Part shown: positions 47,060 to 57,169 of the stretch, piece after piece
How the letters are laid out: each line of letters starts with the position of its first letter
Position numbering within the stretch: position 1 is the stretch's first letter
Source of the DNA: Gemmatimonadaceae bacterium
GTDB lineage: Bacteria > Gemmatimonadota > Gemmatimonadetes > Gemmatimonadales > Gemmatimonadaceae
NCBI GenBank assembly: GCA_020851455.1
Contig: JADZCT010000047.1
Location: 124,001 to 188,000, forward strand
Length of the DNA stretch: 64,000 nt
Direction of reading: 5' to 3'
Program-made: the position numbers and the translations under genes
Notes under the pieces: model-generated
The model's database searches: none
What the model was told of the DNA's origin: nothing
What the model saw: only the letters and a program-made list of their open reading frames with translations

Positions 47060-48288
47060 GACGCGCTCCCGGCGCGAAGGACGGCGACCGTCTCCACGTG
47101 TGCGGTCTGCGGAAACATGTCGAACGAGTCGAGCGTATCCACCTCCCACGACGGAAGGCGCGCCAGGTCGCGCGCGAGCGTAGCCGGGTCGCAACTGACG
47201 TACACCAGCGCGGACACATCCCGCGCCGCGCGCTCGATCGCCGCGCTAACGCGCGCATGCAGTCCCCCGCGCGGCGGATTCACCACGACCACGTCGGCGG
47301 GCAGCACCTCTTCGATCACGTCCTCGACGCGAGCGGCAATCGCCCGCGACGGCCTGCCCAGCCGGGCTGCCGCATGGGCGGACGCCTCGGCGTCGAGCTC
47401 GATCGCGGCTACCGCCACGCCGCTGACGTGGAGCGCCGCGGCAAGGGCGCCGGTCCCGGAATAGGCGTCAACCACGCGCTTCGCGCCCGCCGCCTTCACC
47501 GTGGCCTCCACGTACTGGAGCAACGCGTGCCCAACCGGCGGATTGACCTGTGAAAACGACGCGTCGGGCGAACCCTCGACGCCGGCACGGACGCGGCGGC
47601 GGCGGCCTCCTTCTGGCACCCACCACGCCGCCACGGACTCCGGGAGCGATGCGGCGAAGCGCGTCGCACCGGGCCAGGCCGCACCGCCCTCCACAACCAC
47701 CGAGCCACGCCCGTCCGCCGCGCCGACCGTCAGCCGCAGCGCGGCGCCGGGGGGAAGGAGGTCAACCGACCCTCGCAGCACGTCGCGCCAGAGCGCCATC
47801 ACGTCCTCACGAGCAATCCAGCAGTCCTCCAGGGGGAAGATGTCGTCGCCGTCGCAGCGATGAAAACCGCCCTTCCATCCGTCCGGCCCGTGCCTCAGCG
47901 CAAGCGAAACCCTCTGGCGGTACCGCCACGCGTCACCGGCCGCGTGCATGGTCGGCAGCGCCACGTCACGCCGCCCTATCCGGCGGATGTTGTCGCTTAC
48001 GATCCTCTGCCTGGCGACGCGCTGCGCCGCGAGACTCATGTGCTGCAACTGACACCCGCCGCACCGATCGCGGGTATAGTGCGGGCACCTGGGCTCGGCG
48101 CGCTGGTCGCTCGGGCGCTTGATCCGCTCGACCCGCCCGCGCGCGAACCGGCGGCCACGCTCTATGCGTACCTGCACGCGGTCGCCCGGCGCGGTCCTGG
48201 GAACGAAGACCACCAGGCCATCATGGCGCGCGATTCCGTCGCCACCGGCCGCGATTGACTCGATGTCGAGCGTTACGAGTTCGCTCAC
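47056..48288 (-). CDS. RlmD/TrmA-superfamily 23S rRNA (uracil-5)-methyltransferase
   Basis: An SAM-dependent RNA m5U methyltransferase. The 410 residues hold a TRAM domain (about 1-58), Fe-S cysteines Cys68, Cys76, Cys79 and probably Cys156, and a C-terminal Rossmann domain with VVDAYSGTGALAAAL, VVVNPPRGGLHA and the catalytic-cysteine motif YVSCDPATLARDL. The cysteine spacing is C-x7-C-x2-C, where RumA has C-x5-C-x2-C. Target U1939 or U747 cannot be chosen by sequence reading. It is translationally coupled on both sides to carboxylase genes. Confidence 0.88.
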   Translation of the reverse strand: MSELVTLDIESIAAGGDGIARHDGLVVFVPRTAPGDRVQVRIERGRRFARGRVERIKRPSDQRAEPRCPHYTRDRCGGCQLQHMSLAAQRVARQRIVSDNIRRIGRRDVALPTMHAAGDAWRYRQRVSLALRHGPDGWKGGFHRCDGDDIFPLEDCWIAREDVMALWRDVLRGSVDLLPPGAALRLTVGAADGRGSVVVEGGAAWPGATRFAASLPESVAAWWVPEGGRRRRVRAGVEGSPDASFSQVNPPVGHALLQYVEATVKAAGAKRVVDAYSGTGALAAALHVSGVAVAAIELDAEASAHAAARLGRPSRAIAARVEDVIEEVLPADVVVVNPPRGGLHARVSAAIERAARDVSALVYVSCDPATLARDLARLPSWEVDTLDSFDMFPQTAHVETVAVLRAGSAS

Positions 48289-49844
48289 GGGCAGCGCATC
48301 CCATCGCTCCTGGCAGCGCGCACCCACGCCGACTCCGCTACTGACCCCGCCCCACCCGTAGCCACAGCGCGCCCGCCAGCGCTGTCGCGCCGCGCCGTGA
48401 GCGCCGCCGCGATCGCCGCGCGCCGCAGATCTTCGTCCGACGGCCTGGATTCCAGCAAGGCCGGCAGCCGCCGTTCGAGCCACTGGATGTCAACCGCGCC
48501 GGCACGGAACTCCGGATCCTCCATCACCCGCAGATGGAACTCGCGCGAGGTCTCGATGCCGTCCACCACGAGTTCCAGCAAGGCGCGATGCATGCGGGCC
48601 ACCGCCTCCTCACGCGTGGCGCCCCATGCAATCAGTTTCGCGAGCATCGGATCGTAGTGAAGTCCCACGACCGACCCGGCCTCGACGCCACTGTCCCAGC
48701 GCACGCCCGGCCCCGCTGGCACTCGCAGGAACTCGATCCTGCCCGTGGATGGGAGGAATCCGTTCGACGGATCCTCGCTCGTTATGCGACACTCGATTGC
48801 CCATCCCCGGGGCTCGATTGCGCCGACGTCAGGCAGCGCCTCCCCGTTTGCCACGCGAAGCTGCCACTGGACAAGATCCATTCCGGTCACGTATTCGGTG
48901 ACCGGGTGCTCGACCTGGATGCGCGTGTTCATCTCCAGGAAGTAGAAGTTGCCCGCGCGGTCGAGGAGGAACTCGCAGGTGCCCGCGTTGCTGTAGCCCG
49001 CCGCCCGCGCCACCCGCACGGCGGCTGCGCACATCCGCGCGCGCAGATCAGCGGTCACGGCCGGGCTTGGCGCCTCCTCGATCATCTTCTGGTGACGGCG
49101 CTGCACCGAACACTCGCGCTCTCCCAGCGCCATCATCGCGCCGTGCTGGTCGCCAATCACCTGTATCTCCACATGCCGCGGCCCCTCGATGAACTTCTCG
49201 ACGTAAACGGCATCGTCGCCAAACGCCTGCATCGCCTCGCGCCGCGCGGCCTCCCACGCGCCCCGCATCTCACCCGAGGCATTCACCACGCGCATGCCCT
49301 TGCCGCCGCCGCCGGCCGCGGCCTTCAGGAGGACGGGAAACCCATAGCCCGCGGCAACGCGCTCTGCTTCGTCCGGCCCGCTGAGGGCCTCGGTATTTCC
49401 AGGCACCACGGGTACGTCGTTGGCAACCGCGAGCTTGCGCGCGGCCGTCTTGGAACCCATGGCCGCGATGGCCTCGGCGGGCGGGCCAACCCAGACCAGG
49501 CCAGCGTCCCGCACCGCGCGCGCAAACCACTCACGCTCCGAGAGAAACCCGTACCCCGGATGTATCGCGTCGGCACCGGCCGCCTGCGCCGCCGCTATGA
49601 TGGCCTCTCCCTTCAGGTAGCTCTCCGGCGAAGGCGCCGGGCCAATGCGCACCGCTTCGTCTGCGACGTGTACGTGGGGCGCCTGGGCATCGGCGTCGGA
49701 ATAGACGGCCACCGACGCGATCCCTAGCTCCCTGGAGGCGCGAATCACGCGGAGCGCAATCTCGCCACGGTTTGCCACCAGGACCTTGCGCAGCGGCCTC
49801 ACGCCGCCGCCAGGCGGCTGGTTCCTGCCGTTCGTTGCGCTCAC
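48285..49844 (-). CDS. accC: biotin carboxylase subunit of acyl-CoA carboxylase
   Basis: Carboxylates biotin on the BCCP using ATP and bicarbonate. The 519 residues show [27 protein letters not shown], the ATP-grasp loop [62 protein letters not shown], and the [12 protein letters not shown] ending of the core. About 65 extra residues follow the catalytic core, ending [15 protein letters not shown], which looks like the start of the linker domain in fused alpha chains. The GTG at 49844 overlaps pccB. Confidence 0.94.
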   Translation of the reverse strand: MSATNGRNQPPGGGVRPLRKVLVANRGEIALRVIRASRELGIASVAVYSDADAQAPHVHVADEAVRIGPAPSPESYLKGEAIIAAAQAAGADAIHPGYGFLSEREWFARAVRDAGLVWVGPPAEAIAAMGSKTAARKLAVANDVPVVPGNTEALSGPDEAERVAAGYGFPVLLKAAAGGGGKGMRVVNASGEMRGAWEAARREAMQAFGDDAVYVEKFIEGPRHVEIQVIGDQHGAMMALGERECSVQRRHQKMIEEAPSPAVTADLRARMCAAAVRVARAAGYSNAGTCEFLLDRAGNFYFLEMNTRIQVEHPVTEYVTGMDLVQWQLRVANGEALPDVGAIEPRGWAIECRITSEDPSNGFLPSTGRIEFLRVPAGPGVRWDSGVEAGSVVGLHYDPMLAKLIAWGATREEAVARMHRALLELVVDGIETSREFHLRVMEDPEFRAGAVDIQWLERRLPALLESRPSDEDLRRAAIAAALTARRDSAGGRAVATGGAGSVAESAWVRAARSDGMRCP

Positions 49845-51391
49845 AGCGGGAGGTTGCCGTGCTTGCGCGGAAGGTTGCGGTCGCGCTTGCCCTGGAGCGA
49901 CTCGAGCGCGCTGATGAGGCATGGCCGCGTATCCGCGGGGTCAATGATGTCGTCCACGTAGCCATGCGCCGCCGCCACGTACGGGTTGGCGAACTTCTCC
50001 GTGTACTCCTGCACGCGGGCGTCGGTCGCGGCCACGGGGTCGGAAGCCGCGGCAATCTCCTTCCGGAACAGAATCTCGACCGCGCCCTTGGGTCCCATCA
50101 CGGCAATTTCGGCAGTGGGCCACGCAACGTTGTAGTCCCCGCGTATGTGCCTGGAGCTCATGACGTCATAGGCGCCGCCATACGCCTTGCGCACTATCAC
50201 CGTGAGCTTCGGCACCGTGGCCTCGCAGTATGCGTAGAGGAGCTTTGCGCCGTGCCGGATGATGCCGCCGTGTTCCTGCGCGACGCCGGGCATGAAGCCA
50301 GGCACGTCCTCGAACGTCACCACCGGCACGTTGAACGCGTCGCAGCAGCGGATGAAGCGCGCCGCCTTCACGCTCGCCTGAATGTCGAGTACTCCGGCCA
50401 GCACCGCGGGCTGGTTCGCGACCACCCCCACGCTTCGGCCGCCAAGGCGCGCGAACCCGCAGATCACGTTCTGGGCATAGTCGGCATGCACATCCATGAA
50501 GTCTCCGTCGTCAACCACGCGCCGGATCACCTCGTGCATGTCGTAGGGCTTGTTAGGGCTGTCGGGCACGACGTCCCTCAACGACTCGTCGCGGCGGCCG
50601 TGCGGGTCGGAGTCTGAGCCGCGCGGCGGTGCGTCAACGTTGTTCGAGGGCAGGTAGCCGAGCAGCCGCCGGATCCCGTCGAGGCACTCGCGTTCCCCGG
50701 CGCACGTGAAGTGAGAGACACCGCTCGTGGCACCGTGCACGTCCGCGCCGCCAAGCTGCTCCATGGTGACGTCTTCGTGCGTGACGGTCTTCACGACGTT
50801 CGGGCCCGTCACGAACATGTAGCTGGTGCCGCGAGCCATGAAGACGAAGTCCGTGATTGCCGGCGAGTACACCGCGCCTCCTGCACACGGGCCAAGGATG
50901 GCCGATACCTGCGGAACCACGCCCGACGCGAGCGTGTTACGCAGGAAGATCTCGGCGTACCCGCCAAGCGAAACGACGCCTTCCTGGATCCTGGCGCCGC
51001 CGGAGTCATTGAGCCCGATGATGGGCGCGCCGTTGCGCACGGCGAGGTCCATGACTTTGCAGATCTTCTCCGCGTGGGCCTCGCTCAGCGACCCGCCGAA
51101 CACCGTGAAATCCTGCGAGAACACGTACACGAGCCGCCCGTCAATCCGCCCGTACCCCGTCACCACGCCGTCGCCGAGCGGCCGCTGATCGTCCAGCCCG
51201 AAGCCGCTGGACCGGTGGGTCACGAAGCGGTCGAGCTCCACGAACGACCCTTCGTCGAGGAGCGCGTCGAGGCGCTCGCGCGCCGAGAGCTTTCCTTTGT
51301 CATGCTGGGCCTTGAGCCGGACGGGCCCGCCGCCTGCCTCAGACTCCGTCCGCCGCCGATCGAGCAGGTCGAGCTTCTCACGCATTGTCAT
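49841..51391 (-). CDS. pccB: acyl-CoA (propionyl-CoA type) carboxylase beta subunit
   Basis: The carboxyltransferase that moves CO2 from biotin to an acyl-CoA. The 516 residues include [92 protein letters not shown] and [30 protein letters not shown]. There is no zinc ribbon, so it is not AccD. Propionyl-CoA is the usual substrate of this branch, but acetyl-CoA or methylmalonyl-CoA chemistry cannot be excluded. The start is taken at the ATG 51391; a TTG four codons earlier is possible. Confidence 0.92.
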   Translation of the reverse strand: MTMREKLDLLDRRRTESEAGGGPVRLKAQHDKGKLSARERLDALLDEGSFVELDRFVTHRSSGFGLDDQRPLGDGVVTGYGRIDGRLVYVFSQDFTVFGGSLSEAHAEKICKVMDLAVRNGAPIIGLNDSGGARIQEGVVSLGGYAEIFLRNTLASGVVPQVSAILGPCAGGAVYSPAITDFVFMARGTSYMFVTGPNVVKTVTHEDVTMEQLGGADVHGATSGVSHFTCAGERECLDGIRRLLGYLPSNNVDAPPRGSDSDPHGRRDESLRDVVPDSPNKPYDMHEVIRRVVDDGDFMDVHADYAQNVICGFARLGGRSVGVVANQPAVLAGVLDIQASVKAARFIRCCDAFNVPVVTFEDVPGFMPGVAQEHGGIIRHGAKLLYAYCEATVPKLTVIVRKAYGGAYDVMSSRHIRGDYNVAWPTAEIAVMGPKGAVEILFRKEIAAASDPVAATDARVQEYTEKFANPYVAAAHGYVDDIIDPADTRPCLISALESLQGKRDRNLPRKHGNLPL

Positions 51392-51616
51392 GCGCGAAAT
51401 CAACGCCCCGCGAAATCGCCCGTCCAGTGGCGTGCGCCGCGAGCGATGCGCCCGGCGTCCGCCGGGGGCTTACGCGCCGGGTAACCTGCTGGCCCGGCAT
51501 TCGTGGCATTCCCGCGCCCCCGCCGACGGAAACGGGAGCGGCCCGTGGATCGCTCCCCGGGCCGCTCGCTGCCGGAAGTCATTCTGGCAAGCCGCGGGAG
51601 AAACCCGACCTGCCGG
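51392..51616. other. intergenic region rpsA-pccB
   Basis: About 225 nt between the rpsA stop and the pccB start. It contains the rpsA terminator candidate at 51536-51567 and a second 6-bp hairpin (51451-51466, CCCGGC/GCCGGG). The pccB promoter should lie between them and 51391, but no clear -35/-10 pair was found. Confidence 0.4.
51536..51567 (-). terminator. hairpin downstream of rpsA
   Basis: A 10-bp stem (51536-51545 with 51558-51567, GAGCGGCCCG/CGGGCCGCTC) with a 12-nt loop lies about 50 nt past the rpsA stop. A short TTT follows on the minus strand. Confidence 0.55.
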
Positions 51617-53422
51617 CTATTCCTCTTCGATCACCTGCGACATGTCCACCGGCGGGACTTCGTCGTCGGTGTGGATTTTGCTCGGCTCGGCCGGCCGTTC
51701 CTGGCCTTCCGGAATGTTCACCACGCCGAGCACGATGCGGCGGTGGATCGGGTCCACCTCGAGCACGCGGACATTGATGATCTGCTGTTCCCACGACACT
51801 TCCGCGGGGCTCTCCACTTCCTTCCCGGAGATGCCCAGATGCGAGAGCGGTATGAAGCCCTCGATGTCGTTGCCGATGTCAACCACCACGCCCTTGTCCA
51901 TCAGGCGGGCAACCTTGCCCGGAAGTTCGGTGCCGACAGGGTAGTCCTGGCCGATCTTCAGCCACGGGTCGTCCTCCGCCTGCTTGAGCCCCAGCGAGAT
52001 CCGTTTGTTGTCGGCGTCAATGTTCAGTATGACGACGTTCACGTCGTCGCCCTTCTTGATCACCTCCGACGGGTGCTGGACGCGCTTGGTCCAGCTCATG
52101 TCGGAGATGTGGATGAGCCCGTCAATGCCCGGTTCGATTTCGACGAAAGCACCGAACGACGTGAGGTTGCGGACCTTGCCGGTGAGGCGCGTGCCGACCG
52201 GGTACTTCTGCGGCAGCACCATCCAGGGGTCGGCCTCGGTCTGCTTCATGCCGAGGGAGATCTTCTCCTCGGTGGGGTCAACCTTGAGCACCACTGCCTC
52301 GATCGCCTCGCCGATGGACACGAGCTTCGACGGATGGCGGACGTTGCGCGTCCAGCTCATCTCGCTGATGTGCACCAGCCCCTCGATGCCCGGCTCGATC
52401 TCGATGAAGGCGCCGTAGTTGGTGATGGAGACCACCTTGCCGGAGACGCGGGTGCCGACCGGGTACTTGGCGGCGACGTCCTTCCACGGGTAGCTCTGGA
52501 GCTGCTTGAGCCCGAGCGAGATGCGCTCGCGCTCCCAGTCAATATCGAGGACCTTCACTTCCAGCTCCATCCCGATCTGCACGATCTCGGTCGGGTGCTG
52601 GATGCGGCCCCACGACATGTCGGTGATGTGAAGCAGGCCGTCCACGCCTCCGAGGTCAATGAAGGCGCCGAAGTCGGTGATATTCTTCACGACGCCCTTC
52701 CGCACCTGATCCTTCTGGAGCTCCTTCATCAGCTTCTCGCGCTTGCCGGCCCGCTCGGTCTCGAGTATCACGCGGCGTGAGACGACGATATTGCGGCGGC
52801 GCTTGTTGAGCTTGATGATCTTGAACTCGTACTTCTGTCCGAGCAGGTCGTCAATGTTCGGCACGCGGCGAAGCGCGATCTGCGAGCCCGGGAGAAAGGC
52901 GTCCACGCCCATGAGGTCCACGACGACGCCGCCCTTGATCTTCTTAACGAGCACGCCCTCGACGGGCTGGTCGGATTCGTACGCGACGCGGATCTTCTCC
53001 CACACGCGCATGAAGTCGGCTTTCTTCTTCGACAGGACGACCGACCCTTCCTGGTCTTCGAGGTGCTCGAGCAGGACCTCGACCTCGTCGCCCGCCTTGA
53101 GGTCGGGCATATCCTTGAACTCCTCCATCGGGATCGTGCCTTCCGACTTGAACCCGATGTCGAGGACCACGAGGTTATCGCGCATCTCGAGCACTTTCGC
53201 CTTGACGATCTCGCCTTCCTCGATCGCCGCGAGCGTGCCGTTGTACATCTCGAGCATCTGCTCGTAGTCGGAGGACGAGTACTCGTCCTCCTCGTAGAGC
53301 TCGGGCCGGCGATTGACGAGCGGTCGGAGTTGCGCCTTCTGGCGGTCGCGCTTCTCGCGGGCGGTGAGTACGGACACGCCGGCGTCGTTGGTTGATGCTT
53401 CAGTGCTCACGGAGTGGGCCAC
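51617..53422 (-). CDS. rpsA: 30S ribosomal protein S1
   Basis: S1 binds mRNA at the ribosome through tandem S1 domains. The 601 residues hold six: about 68-135, 150-220, 235-305, 322-392, 408-478 and 495-565, with the strongest repeats reading ITDFGAFIDLGGVDGLLHITDMSW, TNYGAFIEIEPGIEGLVHISEM and SFGAFVEIEPGIDGLIHISDMSW in shortened form. It has a 55-residue charged N-terminal extension and an acidic C-terminus (VIEEE). Two GTG starts fit (53422 and 53410); neither has a clear Shine-Dalgarno. It follows cmk, the common cmk-rpsA pair. Confidence 0.96.
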   Translation of the reverse strand: MAHSVSTEASTNDAGVSVLTAREKRDRQKAQLRPLVNRRPELYEEDEYSSSDYEQMLEMYNGTLAAIEEGEIVKAKVLEMRDNLVVLDIGFKSEGTIPMEEFKDMPDLKAGDEVEVLLEHLEDQEGSVVLSKKKADFMRVWEKIRVAYESDQPVEGVLVKKIKGGVVVDLMGVDAFLPGSQIALRRVPNIDDLLGQKYEFKIIKLNKRRRNIVVSRRVILETERAGKREKLMKELQKDQVRKGVVKNITDFGAFIDLGGVDGLLHITDMSWGRIQHPTEIVQIGMELEVKVLDIDWERERISLGLKQLQSYPWKDVAAKYPVGTRVSGKVVSITNYGAFIEIEPGIEGLVHISEMSWTRNVRHPSKLVSIGEAIEAVVLKVDPTEEKISLGMKQTEADPWMVLPQKYPVGTRLTGKVRNLTSFGAFVEIEPGIDGLIHISDMSWTKRVQHPSEVIKKGDDVNVVILNIDADNKRISLGLKQAEDDPWLKIGQDYPVGTELPGKVARLMDKGVVVDIGNDIEGFIPLSHLGISGKEVESPAEVSWEQQIINVRVLEVDPIHRRIVLGVVNIPEGQERPAEPSKIHTDDEVPPVDMSQVIEEE

Positions 53423-53491
53423 CGCGATGGGTTCGGCTCGTCGCGGGCGAGGCTGAGGTCAGGGACCGGCGGTTTGCCGGAGCCATTCAAG

Positions 53492-54139
53492 TTACAGCCG
53501 CTGGCGCGCCAGCGCAACGATCCGGGCTGCCTGCTCCTCTGGGGTAAGCAGCGTCGTGTCAATCCGGACCGCGTCCGCGGCCGGCTGGCTCTGCCGCGAG
53601 TCGCGCGCGTCCCTGGCCTCGAGCTGCGCCGCTTCCAGCACGTGCTCCTCTTCGGAAGGCATCCTCCCGAGCAGCTCGGCGCTGCGACGGCGGGCGCGCT
53701 CCGCGGTGGAAGCCACGAGCCAGACCTTGAGGGTCGCACCCGGGAAGACCACCGTGCCCATGTCGCGGCCGTCAACGACGATGGGACCCATGGCAGCGCA
53801 TTCGCGCATGCGCTCGTTGACCCAGGCGCGCACACCGGGCATCGCGGCTACGCGGCTCACCTGCGCCGTTACCGGCGCGCCGCGCAGTTCGGCATCAGCC
53901 ACCTCGCCGTCAATAAGCGCTTCGAACACTCCCGCGGCAGGCCGTACGCTCACGACGCGGGCCGCATCGAGCACCGAGTCCTCGGTCCAGGACTCCGGCG
54001 CTCCGGCCACGCGCAGCCGGGCTGCGGTGGCGGCCCTGTAGAGAGCGCCAGAGTCGGCCTGCCGGAAGCCAAGCGCCGCCGCGACGGCGCGGGCCGTGCT
54101 CGACTTGCCAGAGGCAGCCGGCCCGTCAATCGCGATCAC
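53492..54139 (-). CDS. cmk: cytidylate kinase
   Basis: Phosphorylates CMP and dCMP. The 215 residues begin with the P-loop IAIDGPAASGKSSTARAVA, then GFRQADSGALYRA, and VVDGRDMGTVVFPGA with the lid region ERARRRSAELLG. The GTG at 54139 gives the family N-terminus (MIAIDGP), 10 nt after the aroA stop. Longer in-frame sequence would read back through aroA. Confidence 0.95.
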   Translation of the reverse strand: MIAIDGPAASGKSSTARAVAAALGFRQADSGALYRAATAARLRVAGAPESWTEDSVLDAARVVSVRPAAGVFEALIDGEVADAELRGAPVTAQVSRVAAMPGVRAWVNERMRECAAMGPIVVDGRDMGTVVFPGATLKVWLVASTAERARRRSAELLGRMPSEEEHVLEAAQLEARDARDSRQSQPAADAVRIDTTLLTPEEQAARIVALARQRL

Positions 54140-54149
54140 TGCGTGACGG

Positions 54150-55409
54150 TCAGCGGGTGACTTTCGCAAGCTCTGCCCAGAACGACGGATATGATACGCC
54201 CGCGCAGTCGGGGTCATCTATCGCGATGTCACCGCCCGTCGCCGCGCCGAGCACGCCGAACGCCATGGCGATGCGGTGGTCGCCACGCGTTACGACGGAT
54301 CCCGCAAGCGGGCGTCCCGAGCCACGCACGACGAAACCGTCGGGAAGCTCGTGGGCTTCGGCGCCAACGGACCGCAGGTTCGCCACGACGAGGGCGATCC
54401 GGTCGCTCTCCTTGACGCGCAGCTCCGCGGCTCCCGTCACGCGCGTTTCGCCCTCCGCGCGGGCGGCGACGCAGGCGAGGAGCGGGAGTTCGTCTATCAG
54501 CGACGGGACTTCGTCCGGCTCGATTGTCACGCCGCGGAGCGCTGCGGGAGCCGCGTACAGCGTGGCGACGGGCTCGCCGCCGTCCTCACGGAGCCCGTCG
54601 TACCGGAGCCGCGCGCCCATTCGCTCCAGCACGCTGAACGCCCCGACGCGGCCGGGATTCACACACACGCCCGGCAGCTCGACTTCGCCTGACTCCGCGA
54701 GAGCAGCCAGTCCGGCAAAGAAGGCCGCGGATGAAGGGTCGCCGGGCACGGCGGTAGGCGTTGCCGGCATTGCACGGCCCGGGAGGAAGCTCACGGACGT
54801 CCCCTCGACGCGCACGTCCGCCCCGCGGGCACGCATCATCCGTTCCGTATGGTCGCGCGTCGCGGAAGGCTCGTGAACCTCGACTGGCACGTCCCCGCAG
54901 TATCCCGCGAGCAGGATCGCGCTCTTCACCTGAGCGCTCGCCACTTCCGGACGCCAGGTGAGGCCCCTCAGGTCGCCGCCGCTGATGGCCATGGGTAGGC
55001 CGTCGCCATGAGAGAACGCGAACCCTGCGCCCATGGCCGTGAGCGGTTTAGATATGCGGCCCATCGGACGGCGGCTCAGGCTCGCGTCGCCGACCATCCG
55101 CGCGCGAAAGCGCTGCGCGGCGAGCACCCCGGCCATCAGCCGCGTGGTCGTGCCGCTGTTGCCGGCGTCGAGGTCGGCCGAAGGCGCTCGCATGCCGCGC
55201 CGCCCGGTGCCTTCAACGGACACCACTGGCGCATCGAGGTCGCTGATCTCGACGCCAAGGGAACGCAGCACGGAGGCGGTGCTCCGGACGTCCGCCGACC
55301 TCAGGATGCCGGTGACCTCCGACCTGCCCTCGGAAATCGCGCCAAGGATGAGCGCGCGATGCGAGATGCTCTTGTCGCCGGGAAGGGCGATGCGGCCGCC
55401 GGTCTTCAC
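54150..55409 (-). CDS. aroA: 3-phosphoshikimate 1-carboxyvinyltransferase
   Basis: EPSP synthase joins PEP to shikimate-3-phosphate on the way to chorismate. The 419 residues have the N-terminal LPGDKSISHRALILGAI, LDAGNSGTTTRLMAGVL, QVKSAILLAGY, PGDPSSAAFF, DEVPSLIDELPLLACVAARAEG, RVKESDRI and GDHRIAMAF. The Gly in the AGNSGTTTR loop (Gly96 in E. coli, where Ala gives glyphosate resistance) is present. A GTG start directly abuts the dapD stop. The gene feeds chorismate to tryptophan synthesis (trpD at the left edge). Confidence 0.97.
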   Translation of the reverse strand: MKTGGRIALPGDKSISHRALILGAISEGRSEVTGILRSADVRSTASVLRSLGVEISDLDAPVVSVEGTGRRGMRAPSADLDAGNSGTTTRLMAGVLAAQRFRARMVGDASLSRRPMGRISKPLTAMGAGFAFSHGDGLPMAISGGDLRGLTWRPEVASAQVKSAILLAGYCGDVPVEVHEPSATRDHTERMMRARGADVRVEGTSVSFLPGRAMPATPTAVPGDPSSAAFFAGLAALAESGEVELPGVCVNPGRVGAFSVLERMGARLRYDGLREDGGEPVATLYAAPAALRGVTIEPDEVPSLIDELPLLACVAARAEGETRVTGAAELRVKESDRIALVVANLRSVGAEAHELPDGFVVRGSGRPLAGSVVTRGDHRIAMAFGVLGAATGGDIAIDDPDCAGVSYPSFWAELAKVTR

Positions 55410-56276
55410 TTAGCGGAGCCAGGCCTCGAGCGCCGTGGCGACATCCGTGCGCTCGTCGCGGTACTTCACGATGACGGGTGTCTGCAGCGCGATCCCCTGC
55501 GCGGCGCCCCAGCCTGCGCGCACTCCCCGCGCGCCTGGCACGACCACGGCGCCCGCGGGAACCACGAGCGGAGAGTCGCCGACGGCCCGGTACACCGTCT
55601 CGCGCACCAGATCGAAGACCGGCGTCCCTCTGGTCAGGATCACCCCCGCTCCGAGAACGGCGCGCTCGCGCACGATCGTTCCTTCGTAGACGCCGCAGTT
55701 GCCGCCAACCACGACGTCGTCCTCGATCACCACGGGATTCGCGTTTATCGGCTCCAGCACGCCGCCAACCTGCGCGGCGGCACTCAGGTGCACGCGCGCG
55801 CCGACCTGCGCGCACGAGCCGACGAGCGCGTGCGAGTCCACCATCGTCCCTTCGCCGATCCACGCGCCGACGTTGACGAACATCGGCGGCATGCAAACGA
55901 CACCAGGCGACACGAATGCGCCGCGCCTGATCGTCGAGCCGCCGGGCACGATGCGCACACCCGACTCGGGGCCGAACCGCCTTGGGGGCATGGTGTGCTT
56001 GTCAACGAACGAGAATGCGCCTGAATCGGCGGTGAGGTCCGCGACCTTCCCGAACCTGAACGCGAGCAGGATGCCCTGCTTCACCCAAGGCACGGCGCGC
56101 CACGTGCCGGAACCATCACGCGCCGCCGCCCGTATCGTCCCCGCCTCGAGTCGCGCGAGCACCTCGTCTATCACCGCGATCGGATCTTCAGGCGCCTCGG
56201 CGCCGGGCGGCAGCGCCGCAATGGCAGCGACGCGCGCGGCAAGGCCAGCCACGGGATCGTGCCCTTGCGGACTCAC
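55410..56276 (-). CDS. dapD: tetrahydrodipicolinate N-succinyltransferase
   Basis: DapD succinylates tetrahydrodipicolinate in the succinylase branch of lysine and diaminopimelate synthesis. The 288 residues contain VPWVKQGILLAFR, GGSTIRRGAFVSPGVVCMPPMFVNVGAWIG, VDSHALVGSCAQVG, the hexapeptide left-handed beta-helix (repeats about 120-215), GGVLEPINANPVVIEDDVVVGGNCGVYEG and ILTRGTPVFDLV. It is the DapD type rather than DapH (acetylase). It starts with GTG and overlaps dapA by 4 nt. Confidence 0.96.
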   Translation of the reverse strand: MSPQGHDPVAGLAARVAAIAALPPGAEAPEDPIAVIDEVLARLEAGTIRAAARDGSGTWRAVPWVKQGILLAFRFGKVADLTADSGAFSFVDKHTMPPRRFGPESGVRIVPGGSTIRRGAFVSPGVVCMPPMFVNVGAWIGEGTMVDSHALVGSCAQVGARVHLSAAAQVGGVLEPINANPVVIEDDVVVGGNCGVYEGTIVRERAVLGAGVILTRGTPVFDLVRETVYRAVGDSPLVVPAGAVVVPGARGVRAGWGAAQGIALQTPVIVKYRDERTDVATALEAWLR

Positions 56277-57169
56277 TGGCCCAGCGCTCCCGCGGCCGCG
56301 AGCGCTTCGCGCAGCAGTGGTTCGCGCGCGGGATCCATCGGAACGAGCGGCAGGCGGAGGACATTCCCGATTCGCCCCATCATCGCGAGCGACGCTTTGA
56401 TCGGCAGCGGATTCGTTTCGACGAATGCGGCGGCAAAGAACGGCGTCAGTCGCAGGTGGAGGCGGCGCGCAGCGGCAACGTCGCCCGAGAGCGCGGCAGC
56501 CGTGAGTTGCGCCATCGCCCGCGGCGCCGCGTTCGATACGACCGACACGATACCGTGCCCGCCGGCCGCGACGACCGCGAGCGTGAGCGGATCATCGCCG
56601 GACAGCACCGCGAGGTGCGCCGGACGCGCGCGAACTATCTCCGACACCTGCTGGAGGTTCCCGGACGCCTCTTTCACCGCGACGATGTTCGGATGCTCGG
56701 ACAGCGCCAGCGTGGTGGCCGCCTCCATATTGCTTGCCGTGCGGCCAGGCACATTGTAAAGGACAATGGGGATGCGCGCGGCGTCGGCGACAGCGCGGAA
56801 GTGCGCGATGATGCCGCGCTGCGGCGGCTTGCTGTACGCCGGCGACGAGTGCAACAGGTGGGTGGCTCCTGCCTCCGCCATCGCATGCGACGTTTCGATG
56901 GCCACCATGGTGTCGCTGCCGCCCGCTCCGGCGATCACGGGCACCCTTCCCGCCGCCTGCTCAACGCACGCCCGCACGACCGCGACGCGCTCGGCGAGCG
57001 ACATCGTAGCAGCCTCGCCAGTCGAGCCGCATGGCACGAGTCCGTTCACGCCTTCGGCGATCTGCCAGTCAACGAGCTTCCGGAACGCCGGTTCGTCGAA
57101 CGAGCCGTCAGGCCTGAACGGCGTGACGATGGCGGTGAAGCAGCCAGTGAGGAGTTTCGCGTCAGTCAT
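56273..57169 (-). CDS. dapA: 4-hydroxy-tetrahydrodipicolinate synthase
   Basis: DapA condenses pyruvate with aspartate semialdehyde through a Schiff base. The 298 residues show GCFTAIVTPFRPDGSFDEPAF, LVPCGSTGEAATMS, Tyr138 in IVLYNVPGRT and the Schiff-base Lys166 in IVAVKEASGN. It is flanked by dapB (one-base overlap) and dapD. The residues that usually bind the inhibitor lysine cannot be judged by eye. Confidence 0.97.
   Translation of the reverse strand: MTDAKLLTGCFTAIVTPFRPDGSFDEPAFRKLVDWQIAEGVNGLVPCGSTGEAATMSLAERVAVVRACVEQAAGRVPVIAGAGGSDTMVAIETSHAMAEAGATHLLHSSPAYSKPPQRGIIAHFRAVADAARIPIVLYNVPGRTASNMEAATTLALSEHPNIVAVKEASGNLQQVSEIVRARPAHLAVLSGDDPLTLAVVAAGGHGIVSVVSNAAPRAMAQLTAAALSGDVAAARRLHLRLTPFFAAAFVETNPLPIKASLAMMGRIGNVLRLPLVPMDPAREPLLREALAAAGALGQ

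Noticed and set aside
54150-55409. aroA as a glyphosate-insensitive variant
   Set aside because: The glycine of the AGNSGTTTR loop is unchanged. Nothing visible supports insensitivity.
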